From positions 70,226,754 to 70,290,753 of the forward strand of contig OX578139.1 in NCBI GenBank assembly GCA_951213105.1: a stretch of 64,000 nucleotides of DNA, given 5' to 3'. Position 1 is the stretch's first letter. Every line of letters begins with the position of its first letter. A program made the position numbers and the translations under genes. Shown one piece after another: positions 35,301-45,215 of this stretch. This DNA is from Amaurobius ferox (lineage: Eukaryota > Arthropoda > Arachnida > Araneae > Amaurobiidae). The notes beneath the pieces are model-generated. The model was given only the letters and a program-made list of their open reading frames with translations, was not told the DNA's origin and ran no database searches.

Positions 35301-37537
35301 CAATGGGATGGTTGGCACCTGTAATTGTGTACGCTAAAATTTTAATACAAGAATTGTGGAGTTATGACATTGGTTGGGATGAACCTGTTAATGAGAAAAT
35401 CTACAAAAAGTGGAGAAGATTTTATTCGGAGTTGCCGCAGTTATCAGAATTTCAAATTCCACGTTATGTTTTGTGTTGCAATCCCATTGTCATAGATATT
35501 CATGGCTTTTCTGATGCTTCGGAGAAAGCTTATTGTGCTGTCATATACGTAAAATCTGCAAGTTCTAAGCATTCAGTGCATGTGAATATGTTAACTGCAA
35601 AAACCAGAGTTGCACCTTTAAAAATACAGTCTCTTCCAAGACTAGAGCTGTGTGCAGCTTTGTTGCTATCAAATCTTTTGAAGGTTGTCCTCTCATACAT
35701 TGAATTACCTATCAATTGTGTCTATGCTTGGACAGACTCACGTGTCACATTAGCGTGGATTTCTTCTGAGCCACGTCGTTGGCAGCCTTTTGTTGCAAAT
35801 CGTGTGACCAAAATTCAAGAAGCTATTCCTAATGTCAAATGGAACTTTGTACATGGGGTAGAGAATCCCGCAGATTGCGGAACTAGGGGTTATCTTCCAT
35901 CAGAACTTTTGGAGAGCACATTATGGTTGCAAGGACCGCAATGGCTAAAACAACCCCTTGAAATGACAGAACAAAAAATTGATATCGACGCTGAGTACAG
36001 TGAAATTGTGTTTAAGGAAGAGAAAAGGAGTTATAATTCTCATGTCTCAAAGGTTCAAGAACCAACTTTAATTTCAAAATTTTCTTCGTGGATAAAGCTA
36101 TACAGAATATTAGCATGGTGTATGAGGTTTAGAAATAATTGTTTTAAACAACCGGAAAATCGCTTAAAGAGTCACTTATCAACAGAGGAACTTTTTACCG
36201 CAACATCCTTAATTGTAAAGATTGCACAGCAATCTGCATTTTCCGAGGAACTTACTAGCCTAAAATCTGCGAAACCTTTGAAATCAAGCAGCAAGCTTTT
36301 ATCTTTGACTCCGTTTTTAGATTCTTCAGGAGTCATGCGTGTTGGCGGAAGACTTACAAATGCGAACTTATCAAACAACAGAAAACACCCGATGATTTTA
36401 CCTAAGAATCATCATATTACAAATTTGATCATCAGTCACTATCATCGAGTTTATCTTCACGCTGGCCCACAATTACTTCTGTCTATTTTACGGCAAAAGT
36501 TTTGGATTATCAGCGCTAGAGATGCCGTTCGTAGATGCTTACATCGATGTGTCATCTGTTGTAGAATTCGAGCCCAAAATGCAACACAGTTGATGGCTGA
36601 TCTTCCTGCTTCAAGAGTTACCCAAAGCAGACCATTTTCTCGTGTGGGTGTAGACTTTGCTGGACCTTTTAATATCAAGAATCGTTCTGGTAGAGGAGTC
36701 AAAATTACTAAATGCTATGTGTGTCTTTTTGTTTGTTTCTCTACTAGGGCAGTTCACTTAGAGATAGTTGGAGACCTTTCAACAAAATCCTTTATAGCGA
36801 CATTAAAAAGGTTTATAGCTCGTAGAGGTAGACCTGTTGAAATACATAGTGATTGTGCAACGAATTTTAAAGGAGCTAGTGGGGAGTTGAGAAGAGCTAT
36901 AAATATTGAACGGAATGATCGACTTCATAGTTTTGTGTCTTCCGAAAACATCAAGTGGATTTTCAACCCTCCTTCTGCGCCTCACTTTGGAGGTCTTTGG
37001 GAGGCTGGAGTTAAATCACTAAAATACCATCTAAAGAGATGTCTTGGGAATGTCGTACCAACATTTGAAGAGTTTTTGACGCTAATCACACAAATCGAGT
37101 CCTGCTTAAATTCAAGACCCTTGACTCCAGCTTCTGCGGATCCCAATGACTTAGAAGTCCTGACTCCTGGACATTTTTTGATTGGAGCATCAATGAGTGC
37201 CCTTCCAGAATCAGACTTAACCCAAGAAAAAATAAGTCACATTGATCGGTGGCGAAATATGCAAAAGCTGCTCCAGCATTTTTGGAAACGTTGGAGCAAC
37301 GAATATTTATCTAGATTGCAGCAAAGACCTAAGTGGTGTAAACTACAACGTGATTTTCAACCGGGTGACTTAGTGCTAGTGAAAAATGAGAATCTTCCTC
37401 CTTTACGTTGGAAGTTAGGTAGGATTGTTAATGTTTGTCCAGGCAAGGATAATAAGGTGCGCGTTGTAGAATTACGTACTGCTAACGGTGAACTGAAAAG
37501 ACCTATTTCTAAACTGTGTGCTTTGCCACTGAACTGA
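32351..37537 (+). CDS. BEL/Pao gag-pol polyprotein, intact
   Basis: This is a 1,728-residue polyprotein from the ATG at 32351. The frame is open upstream into the LTR, but only from a GTG. The N-terminal gag-like region includes a DUF1759-type block (LPSFGGSIDEWLSFSDLF). Three Cys/His knuckles follow at about residues 314-380 (CX2CX3HX4C, CX2CX4HX4C and CX2CX3HX4H). The aspartic protease has DPGS at 471. The reverse transcriptase has D802 in FCTDVEKMF and YVDD at 878-881. RNase H has D1055 in FSDAS and D1129 in WTDSR. The integrase has an HHCC-type zinc region, then D1435, D1501 and E1551. A C-terminal DUF5641 block (WKRWSNEYLSRLQQR) ends at ISKLCALPLN. All catalytic residues that I can check are present. 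It acts in cytoplasmic particles and, for integration, in the nucleus. Confidence 0.96.
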   Translation: MDLKALKTRKKVVKANLTKLRDKVASCVDSADLAELELFKSKLTNISDELTNVFNNIFDSCEESELDSFITEQQNLCDTIDELVLKVSRANSKNSILVNPNETRCSESADIKLPKLTLPSFGGSIDEWLSFSDLFQAAISNNEKLSGGQKLQYLKCSLKGEALKIVQSLPISDTNFDIAWELLSQRFSHKRELMCALIRKLLYLPSLQSENPSQILSLVDTTRECIRSFETLQYKVENFSDTILMFIVQFKLDVSTRGWWERSLKGDNIPKLEELLEFLKSHSRTLQTSKQLVIRKQNIPQRVSTFASEIHVQCVYCKANHSLMKCNKFLSLSIQNRVNFVKKHNVCFNCLLPNHRVSQCKSVYKCKKCAKNHHTLLHYGQPENNIEVINQGANSSNSLSANAKEFCPQSTPVLNSDTDNYRDSSIAEGVPTRINSCVSDFNCQKQVLLCTALIRVVDFSGKLQLCRALLDPGSQASFITEDCLQRLGLSKKRAKFLISCLGSADAKTNGISEINFVPHFSNKLSFKTPVFVINKIIGELPHLTLDKEFIELFNDLTLADPTFFRSGPIDILLGVDISLPMFKGETIGGKENMPTASRSDLGWIISGSVTIPSELKPAIHVNNIQLETQELLTNFWKLDSVPEYSNFTKLEQACEDHFKSTFSRDENGLYVVKLPFHSSPSLLGDSRQSAIRRFKSLENSLLSNPEAYEQYKSFMSEYYNLGHMERVPDNEVSSDSTFYLPHHGVVKESSTTTKLRVVFDASAKSASGLSLNDLLMTGPRIQQELFPILLRFRTYQIAFCTDVEKMFRQIRVHPEDINCQRILWRENTNEPLNTYRLVTVTYGTACAPFLSTRAMKQLALDEQENFPLAADVAIRDFYVDDLLSGAQSEEVAKLLAKQMFEMMKRGNFTLRKWISNVPRVLEDIPEEFRDNDTSIEINSDKKVKVLGINWKPTTDTFHFTESTSIQNTCTKRTILSEIAKIFDPMGWLAPVIVYAKILIQELWSYDIGWDEPVNEKIYKKWRRFYSELPQLSEFQIPRYVLCCNPIVIDIHGFSDASEKAYCAVIYVKSASSKHSVHVNMLTAKTRVAPLKIQSLPRLELCAALLLSNLLKVVLSYIELPINCVYAWTDSRVTLAWISSEPRRWQPFVANRVTKIQEAIPNVKWNFVHGVENPADCGTRGYLPSELLESTLWLQGPQWLKQPLEMTEQKIDIDAEYSEIVFKEEKRSYNSHVSKVQEPTLISKFSSWIKLYRILAWCMRFRNNCFKQPENRLKSHLSTEELFTATSLIVKIAQQSAFSEELTSLKSAKPLKSSSKLLSLTPFLDSSGVMRVGGRLTNANLSNNRKHPMILPKNHHITNLIISHYHRVYLHAGPQLLLSILRQKFWIISARDAVRRCLHRCVICCRIRAQNATQLMADLPASRVTQSRPFSRVGVDFAGPFNIKNRSGRGVKITKCYVCLFVCFSTRAVHLEIVGDLSTKSFIATLKRFIARRGRPVEIHSDCATNFKGASGELRRAINIERNDRLHSFVSSENIKWIFNPPSAPHFGGLWEAGVKSLKYHLKRCLGNVVPTFEEFLTLITQIESCLNSRPLTPASADPNDLEVLTPGHFLIGASMSALPESDLTQEKISHIDRWRNMQKLLQHFWKRWSNEYLSRLQQRPKWCKLQRDFQPGDLVLVKNENLPPLRWKLGRIVNVCPGKDNKVRVVELRTANGELKRPISKLCALPLN

Positions 37538-37650
37538 CTATTCGTGAACTAAATTGAGTGACATTTCTTTATTTAACTGAACTTATGTTGTATTTATGTT
37601 TCCTTCTCTTTCAGTAAAATCAGTTTAATTAAAAGTGTTGAACCCCCTGA

Positions 37651-37669
37651 GGCTTCAAGGCTGGGGGTA
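37651..37669 (+). promoter_or_regulatory. Polypurine tract of the BEL/Pao element
   Basis: GGCTTCAAGGCTGGGGGTA directly precedes the TG of the 3' LTR and would prime plus-strand synthesis. A similar TTCAAGGTTGGGTGG stands at the same place in the minus-strand relic at 63437-63451. Confidence 0.75.
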
Positions 37670-37907
37670 TGTTTGGTGTCACGAGATGGCGCTTCTCAAA
37701 ATGAGCCGCGCTACATCGGGTTTTTTATTCTTGAGGATCTGGGTTGGAGAGTAGCGTCTCTTTCAGTATGTGCATACATGAGTGTATTAACTTTGTGCTT
37801 TTGTTTTCCATTTGTGTATTATTACTACAGTTCATTAATAAATCGACACTTGAGTGAGTGAAATATATTTTTGAGTTGTGCATGCTTCTACTTTCATTCA
37901 TTCAACA
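37670..37907 (+). repeat. 3' LTR of the BEL/Pao element
   Basis: It is 238 bp long and has the same sequence as the 5' LTR as far as I can read, with AATAAA at 37837-37842. It is followed by the target duplication GAGAT. Confidence 0.95.
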
Positions 37908-37912
37908 GAGAT

Positions 37913-39188
37913 GATTTAAAATCTGATTTCAACTGCTGGTTTAAAATCTAAAATAGAAAAGAATCATAACAAAATATTCCCTACTATTACATTAGTTTTT
38001 TAGTTTTTTCAAGCTGTTCTAAAGATAAATTGTACTGTTCTTTATAGAGTGATAATTTTCGAATAAATTAAGCAAACTAAATGAAATTCAGTCATACTTT
38101 TGATGTTTAAATTCATAAATTCATATTCAATAAATAATCAGTAACTAATTGATCTTTAAAGTAAGATCAAAGGAATGCCAGCAATATTTTGAAAATGTTT
38201 TCAAAAGAAAAAACGAAATGATTTTTAGATATATTTGTGTCTGAAAATCCTATATAAAATGACTATTGTATATGTATTTTGTATTTAAAAGCAGTTGTCA
38301 TCATTTATAAGACTCTAACAACCACCGTTCCTGCGATATTGAGAGTTTTTGATTTCAAATTCAATAAAAATAAATATATATTAAACTAATATCAAATAAG
38401 ATGCTTTGTAAATACCTTTAACTAGAAATAAATGTAAACTATTTTAAGACTTATCACGAAGCATTCTCGAATTCTTGGAAAATTTTACACTCCTTGCAGA
38501 GATAATTTAGTGATTTAAATTTAAATTAATAATAGATAGACTACTGATTTTCAGCAAGATCGAGACATTAGAAAGTTTTGAATTTATTGATCCTGGCTAT
38601 CCATATGTGTCCATATATAGGGATAATAATGCGTTGAACATATCAGATTCTTTTAAAGACATATTTTTAATATAGATTACATTATCTATTTGTCTCACGA
38701 TTTGTCAAAAAACATTCGTTGTAATGTTATTATTTAATATTAAAACGGATATAATAATGTACTTGGTTAAATATATATTAAATATATTTTATATTTATTA
38801 TTTTTAAAAGAATTAAATCCCCAAATCACATTAGTTAAACAACATTTATTAATGCTGCGACAACATTCTAAATCATAAATTTCATAGAGAAATTTAACCA
38901 TTTTTAATGACACTCCGATGAAAGATTAGGGCAGGTAATTATTTAAAACACCTGGGACGAGTAAAGTACTGAGCTGTTATATATTTAAAGTGTCGTCACT
39001 TAGAATCGTATAAAGTGTTCTGTAAGGCTTGGAATGAAATGAAATATGGAAATATGTTTTCGGATTTTCGAAGCTGTAAAAAATAAAGAAAATGGAGAAA
39101 TTTCAAGAGAGAGAAATATTTTAGCCTCTTTATTCATTAACATCATTTAATGTAAATGAACTATTTTACACTGTACATTACCGAAAAT
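37913..39188. other. AT-rich sequence with nothing recognised
   Basis: No gene, tandem array or recurring repeat is visible over about 1.3 kb. Confidence 0.5.
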
Positions 39189-40164
39189 GAAAAAATCTGA
39201 TGTGGGCAGCACATAACTTTCCTTATATAATGCAATGAACTTACTACATTTACAGTTTAAAAAAATGTTATTCTTATAGTAGATACTTATATTATTTCCA
39301 AGATATTGAATTTTCGTTAATGAGTCGTCATTTTCGTCGATTTAGCGTCTTTTTTTATCCATTTGGCGAGATTTTCGTTAATTTGACAATATTTAAATGT
39401 ATTATTTAAATCCAATGGCGATATATTTAAATCCAATGGCCAAACAATATTTAAATCCATATGGCGACATTTCGCTAAATTTGTCGCCAAAATATCGTCA
39501 AGCGGTACGGACGAGAAATAAGTTATTCTTATAGTAGATAAATGACTATTGGCGATCAAATACAAATGTATTACTCAAAATATCTTTTCTTATGAATGGA
39601 ACGAGCTAGATTCACAAGAATGACGTCACCAAATTTTTCGCATGGTATTACATATGAAAAGTTTCTCAACAGTTAATATACTTTTTTTTATTTATGGGAT
39701 TTTTTTATAAATTTATTTGAAAAATGTGCAATATCTCGAGAATGGTTAATTCTAGCGTTCTAAATTTTATGTCAATCGTTTTCTAAGGAAAAATTACATA
39801 AGAAACGTCTATTTGCGCAACTTTATTAAAGGTTTTGATTTCATGATTTTTTCAAGATTTCACTCGAAAATTTAGGAGGGGTTTTAAACATTCGATTACG
39901 TTTAAAAACATTAGGTTTCCAGTATTCACGAAATGTGAATTTTGTACCAAATTGCATTCGAATCGCTCCATTCGTTCCTGAGATATCGTCTCCACAGACT
40001 CACTGACACACACACACACACACAGACATCACTTCAAAAATGTTCGATTCGTGATCCGGAATGCTTGAAACGTGCTCTCCCGTCTAAAACTCGAATTCGA
40101 CTTTTCGACCCCGTCACAATATAAAATAACCTAATGCATTATGTATATAAGGAAAGTAATAAAA
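39189..40164 (-). mobile_element. R1 repeat, near full-length copy d
   Basis: On the minus strand it runs from ACTTTCCTTATATACATAAT near 40160 to TATATAAGGAAAGTTATGTG plus CTGCCCACATCAGA and a T-run at 39189-39195. The length is about 970 bp. The right arm of the 5' hairpin is disrupted. The body carries a short (GT)n tract and several GGCGA/TCGCC words. No conserved open frame is shared between copies. Confidence 0.8.
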
Positions 40165-40194
40165 TGTATTCATCCATTATATCATGTTTATAAG

Positions 40195-41515
40195 CATCTA
40201 CAGCTATAAAGTAACAAGAAAGATCAATCATGCTTAAAGCATTGATTAAGAAACACTTTCCAACTTCAATGCAATTTTATTTAAACATGTCTAAAATGTA
40301 ATACATTCCTCGGTAATATTTTAAAACTTCTCACAATAATACATTGATTTATTATAGTTGAAAACTTAAACATTCATCCAAAAAAATGAACTTCATTCAA
40401 AGGACGGCATTGAAATGTAAATTGCCAGGTTTAAACATCTCTAAAATGTGATATATTACTCGGTAACAATTTTAGAATTATCATAATACCAAGATAATTT
40501 ATTATATTTAAAAACTTCATCGAAAGCAACTGAAATTCATTCAAATGACGTCATAGAAAAATAACACGCCTGGCTCTCTCTAAAAAAGCAGCATTTCATT
40601 CATAAATAATTTCCCATTCATGTCACTCATCACAATACTATAATAATTTATTTTATTTAAAAATTAAGACCATGGAGCTATAAGTAATTTAACTCTATGC
40701 TTAAAACTTCATCGCAAAAAATCGTCCTTCTCTCGGTAAAGTCAATGAATATTTCTTTCATATCAGCTATGCAGACTCCATGAGCTAAATTCTTTTGCAT
40801 TAAAAAAATACAGCAATTCCTATACAACTCATCCTACATATTTTGCTGTTTTCATTTCACATAAGTGAAAAATAGGCTTCGTTAGAGAAATAATCAAAGT
40901 TGGATGCTCGTTTAAACTCAAATATATTGTCATTGCGTTGTTTCAGTATGTAGATGCACAGAATTTAAGCGAAAATAAAGAGGTTTTACGACGAATACAA
41001 CACTCAATATGAATTAAAAAGAACTTTAAAAATGACGATTTTGAGACAAGATGGATGCCGTATTATATTTTGAAGTTGGTCACGTGATCGTTTCATATCA
41101 TGGTCACGTGATCGCTTCATGTAAGAGGTGTAATTATTATTTTAATTTTTATTTAAAAAACTACTGAATATATTTCGCTGAATTTTTTTTATATGTTTTA
41201 TGGAACAATTTGAATATTGCCTAAAATTTTCGAAGCAATTTGTGAAATTTAAATCCGCTTAAAAAATGTTTGAAAAATTTGGTCCCATTGGGTTCAATGT
41301 ATTTCATTTTTTCAACCCGGGTTCAATCCAAAACTAATTGGGTGATATTATTTATTTATATTCCCATAGGTCCTACAGACCGTCTGAACAACATACTAAA
41401 ATTTCATTTTGATTAAGTCATTTTTACGGCAGTTATCGTGCTAACGGACAGACAGACAGACAGACAGAATGAACAAAGTCATAAACACTTTTCAACTTCG
41501 TTGTAAAGTGTTAAA
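40195..41515 (+). mobile_element. R3 repeat, long copy c
   Basis: The left part contains internal subrepeats of about 160 bp with TTATTTAAACAT and CGGTAA(TA) phrases (about 40270-40690). The right part matches copies a and b, including ACAAGATGGATGCCGTATTA, a (GACA)n tract and the AACACTTTTCAACTTCGTTG hairpin end. Confidence 0.7.
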
Positions 41516-42178
41516 AATGATACATCCGCAAATATAGATTTTTATACTCTCACTGTTATACGCAGTTGAATAACATGTAATCCAAACAATTAGTGGTGGG
41601 CAACACAATTTATACATAATCTCACCAAATCTGATGAGATCATTTATAAATTAAAAGTTAATATCGGGAAATTAATATACAATTTTATCGCTGCAGTGAT
41701 GCATGTAATTTTACATAATTGGCATTGGGATTAGAAAAGCTCGTTTAAGCAACGCATTTTTAAATTTATCATGGAACCAAAATATTATAAGACTGCATTT
41801 TAATTAGCTTAACATAACAATGCACATTTTATCGTAGAGTATCGTGAAACGACGGATTTTTATATTTTCTACAATCAACATGTTCTAAAAGGAAATGCAA
41901 ATTAGGCTGAAAGTTTTTAAATATTTCTTCTGTATTATATCATATTTTATAAGGGTCGTGTGGCTGAAAAGTAAAAATATACCGATCAAACTAAATTTTT
42001 TATACAGGTTCACCAAAACACACAATGGTAAAAATTCATTCGAAATAATTTATAGCGTGAAGCACAATTTATATCAGATGAAGCCAAAAATAATCAGAAA
42101 AAAGTTTTTTCATGGATAGCAGATTCATGATAAAATGCAAAGTAAAAGTAATGAAATGACAGTGGAAATTTACCTTTA
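41516..42178. other. AT-rich sequence with nothing recognised
   Basis: No gene is supported. A 74-codon open frame at 41895-42119 shows no domain or bias that I trust. Confidence 0.45.
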
Positions 42179-42304
42179 TTACTTTCGTTATATACATAAT
42201 GTATAAGGAAAGTATTGTGACGAGGTCGAAAATTTGAATTCGAGTTTTCGACGGGAGAGCACGTTTCAAGCATCCCTGATAACGAATAAAACATTTTTGA
42301 GGTG
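42179..42304 (+). mobile_element. R1 repeat, 5' fragment
   Basis: This copy carries the R1 5' hairpin (with one mismatch, ACTTTCG) and the block as far as GAGGTGATGTCTGTGTG. It is cut off by the SINE/5S cluster. Confidence 0.75.
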
Positions 42305-42305
42305 A

Positions 42306-42573
42306 TGTCTGTGTGCGTGTTATTGTTGAGACCCAGACCGTCCGACCTACCAGAAAGGTGTAAGGTAACTGGTGGCCGGGAAAGGCCACCCAATTTAGAC
42401 CGGAACACAGTGGGGAAGGCATCCACAGGGACAGTACCCTCCTCCCCCTACCACCAACCTCTCGGAAGGACTTACGGACCCACATGTTTAACGTGATCGT
42501 ACTCCTCATGAACACGGCGGCAGTTGTGGCAGAGTGCAAATCCAACGCGTAAACCACCGGGCTACCGCGCCCC
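42306..42573 (-). mobile_element. SINE family B with deleted B-box
   Basis: On the minus strand the tRNA-Ala-like head GGGGCGCGGTAGCCCGGTGG runs to TTTGCACTC and then jumps to TGCCACAACTGCCGCC. The B-box segment present at 44705-44990 is deleted. The body and the GTAGGTCGGACGGTCTGGGT end are kept. Without its B-box this copy should lack its own tRNA-type pol III promoter. Confidence 0.85.
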
Positions 42574-42579
42574 AAATGT

Positions 42580-42697
42580 GCCAACAGCACGCGGTGTTCC
42601 CAGGTAGTCACCCACCTAAGTACTAACCGCGCCCGATGCTGCTTGACTTCGGTGATCTAACGGGAATCGGTGTTATCAGCACGGTACGGCCGTTGGC
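42580..42697 (-). rRNA. 5S rRNA-like sequence (gene or pseudogene)
   Basis: The minus strand gives 118 nt starting GCCAACGGCCGTACC and ending GCGTGCTGTTGGC, so the terminal stem can form. The internal promoter region is recognisable: GATCACCGAAGTCAAGCAGC, then GGGCGCGGTTAGTACTTAGG and TGGGTGACTACCTGGGAACA. Several changes from the animal consensus lie in the 5' half (GATAACACCGATTCCCGTTA). Standing alone among repeats, it is more likely a retroposed or scattered copy than part of a 5S cluster. Only 6 nt separate its 3' end from a tRNA-derived SINE on the same strand. Confidence 0.88.
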
Positions 42698-42702
42698 ATG
42701 TC

Positions 42703-42775
42703 TGTGTGGAAACCCCAGGCCGTCCGACTCATCCAGAGGACTTAGAGTAACAAAATGGACGACCGGGAAGGGTGT
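42703..42775 (-). mobile_element. SINE family B, 3' end fragment
   Basis: The plus strand reads AACCCCAGGCCGTCCGACTC, then TGGACGACCGGGAAGGG. This is a diverged match to the 3' end of family B as seen at 42310-42375. It lies immediately upstream, on the minus strand, of the 5S-like sequence. Confidence 0.6.
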
Positions 42776-42899
42776 GTGTGTGTGTGTAATATTTAGAACT
42801 AGTGAAATTTCACTGCAAAAAAGCGAGAGGGTAATACGATGAAAATTTCAAACTTTAAAACTGTTTTTGTATATACGTCTCTGGATGTATCTATGAAAC

Positions 42900-43115
42900 A
42901 GGTCACTGTTTGTAGATGTATGAAACAAGTCCGCGATTTACTGTGCATGAAATAGGTCTGCAATTTACGGTGTATGAAACAGGTTCGCTATTTACGGTGT
43001 GTGACACGGGTCAGCGATTTACGGTGGGTGACACGGGTCCGCGATTTACGGTGTTTGACACGGGTCCGCGATTTGCGCGGTGTAAAACGGGTCCGCAATT
43101 TACTGTGTGTATGTA
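42900..43115. repeat. 27-bp minisatellite, about seven units
   Basis: The core CGGGTCCGCGATTTACGGTG recurs with a 27-bp period. Because 27 is a multiple of three, frames stay open on both strands. The plus frame at 42916-43119 shows a nine-residue period such as DTGPRFTVF. I regard this as a minisatellite and not as a gene. Confidence 0.85.
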
Positions 43116-43185
43116 TTAGAAGTGCAACACCAGGTCCCCATTTTGGTTGAAAAAAAAAACATGCTTTGAAATAATTAATTTTTTT

Positions 43186-43972
43186 ACTTTCCCTGCAATA
43201 CATGGTAATGTATAGGGAAAGTATTGGAATCATACCGAAAATCACAAATCGAGTTTTCGACGGATCTATACGTTTCGAGACCTCTAGAATACGAAAAAAC
43301 CATTTTTAGCGTGACGTCTGTGTGTGTGTCTGTGTATCTGTGCGTCTGTTTGTCTGTGTATCTGTCTGTCTGTCTGTGCAGATTTTGTATCCACTCTAAC
43401 TAAAAAAGTAATTGACCGAATTTCATAAAATTTGGTAGGTAAGTCACGTGTGGGCAACTTTGGTGCTGATTAGTTTTGGGTACGACTCGGGATAAAAGAA
43501 CCCGCTTATTTTTGCGAAATGGCCCGCAAAAGCTTGTACCCACTCTAACTAAAAAACTAATGGACTGAATTTCACAAAATTCGGCAGATAAGCCATTTGT
43601 GGATCACTCTGGTGCTGATTAGATTTTCGTATGATTCGGAAAAAAATAACCTGGATTTTTTTCCAAAACGGCCCGCAAAAATCGTCCAAATCTAAACTAA
43701 AGAACTACGTATGCTCCAATATATCCATTAAATTCTAATTTAATGCGTAATTTTTAGCGAAGAAAAGAATAAGACCAACCCCATTACATAAGGACCAGCC
43801 GTTCTGGAGATATTTTAGTTTTTCGTATTTTCTCTACGCCACCTTTGAAAATAAGTCCGGTTACCGAATGAGAACGAAAATTAAATTAAAAGTGAAATAA
43901 ATTTAATTAAAAAAAAGAGAACGTTGATATAAGTCTGCAGGGAAAGTCATGTGCTGCCCACATCAGATTTTT
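43186..43972 (+). mobile_element. R2 repeat, full-length copy
   Basis: The 5' end ACTTTCCCTGCAATACATGG is followed by inverted TATAGGGAAAGT. A (GT)n/(TCTG)n tract and two tandem blocks, each with a CCACTCTAACTAAAAA phrase, come next. The 3' end is GTCTGCAGGGAAAGTCATGT plus GCTGCCCACATCAGA and a T-run. It is about 790 bp long and non-coding. Confidence 0.8.
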
Positions 43973-44119
43973 TAAATTACGAAGTAGAAATGAAATGTAT
44001 ACTGTATTTTAACTGGGAAATCATTAACGTTTTCACCAAAAATATATTCCTTAATAGAGTTCTCGGTTTGATAGGATACACACAGCGTCCTCGTTTTACA
44101 GGTCTTGCCCACCTGTGTG

Positions 44120-45206
44120 TGCGTGTGTGTGTGTGTGTCAGTGAGCCTGTGGAGACGATATCTCACGAACGAATGGAGGGATTCGAATGAAATTTGGTAC
44201 AAAAATCATAATCCGTGAATACTGGAAGTCTATTGTTTCAAAACATAATCGAATGTTCAGAACCCCCCTAAATTTTAGAGTGAAATTTTGAAAATATCAT
44301 CAAAAGATCAAAACCTTTAATAAAGTTACGCAAATAGACATTTCTTATGTAATTTTTTCTTAGGAAACGATTGACATAAACTTTAGAAGGCAAGCATGAA
44401 CCGTTCTCGAGATATTGTATATTTTTCAAATACATTTATCAAAAAATTAAAAAAAATATTAACTCTTAAGAAACATGTTCACTTTTCATATATAATATCA
44501 TGCGATAAATTGGGTGACATCATTCTCGTGGATCTAACTCGTTTCATTCACGAGTAAAGATACTTTAAGTAATACTTTTGTATTTGAACGCCAATAGACA
44601 TTTATCTGCTGTAAGAATAATTTACTTCTCCGTCCATACCGCTTGGCGAGATTTTGGCGACACATTTAGCGGAATGTCGCCAACTTGGTAACATTTTTAA
44701 ATGTGGGGCGCGGTAGCCCATTGGTTAGCGCGCTGGAGTTGCACTCGGTAGGCCCGGGTTCGATTCCAGCCACTGCCAAAACTGCCGCCGTGTTCATGCG
44801 GAGTACGATCACGTTAAACATGTGGGTCCGAAAGTCCTTCCGAGAGGTTGGTTGTAGGGGAAGGAGGGTACGGTCCCTGTGGATGCCTCCCCCACTGGAT
44901 TCCGGTCTAAATTGGGTGGCACTTCCCGACCGTCCAAACAGTTACCTTACACCTTTCTGGTAGGTCGGACGGTCTGGGTTTTCATCATCAACATTTTTAA
45001 ATGTAGCCAAATTAACGAAAATCTCGCCAGATGTATAAAAATGACGCTAAATCAATGAAAATGACGACTAATTGAAGAAAATTCAATATCTTGGAAAGAA
45101 TATGAGTATCTACTATAGGAATAACATTTTTTTTAACTGTAAATGTAGTAAGCTCATTGCATTATATAAGGAAAGTCATGTGCTGCCCACATCAGATTTT
45201 TCTGTA
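44120..45206 (+). mobile_element. R1 repeat, 5'-truncated copy interrupted by a SINE
   Basis: The copy starts at the (GT)n tract and keeps the body and the 3' terminus TATATAAGGAAAGTCATGTG plus CTGCCCACATCAGA and T's. A family B SINE is inserted at 44705-44990. Confidence 0.8.
44705..44990 (+). mobile_element. SINE family B, most complete copy, 14-bp TSD
   Basis: The tRNA-Ala-like head contains TAGCCCATTGGTTAGCGCGC (A-box region), a TTGCA anticodon-loop-like segment and the perfect B-box GGGTTCGATTCC. The body ends GGTAGGTCGGACGGTCTGGG and is followed by a (TCA)n tail. ACATTTTTAAATGT stands at 44691-44704 and 44991-45004. The length is 286 bp. Mobilisation by a LINE in trans is inferred from the TSD and tail. 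Confidence 0.92.
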
Positions 45207-45215
45207 TAAACCATT

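Larger units (their letters stand above)
32040..37907 (+). mobile_element. Complete BEL/Pao LTR retrotransposon
   Basis: All expected parts are present in order: 238-bp LTR (32040-32277), primer-binding site (32285-32300), one gag-pol frame (32351-37537), purine-rich tract (about 37651-37669) and LTR (37670-37907). The 5-bp duplication GAGAT flanks it at 32035-32039 and 37908-37912. The LTRs show no difference that I can see and the frame has no stop, so the insertion is young and the copy may still be able to transpose. No env-like frame is present. Confidence 0.96.
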
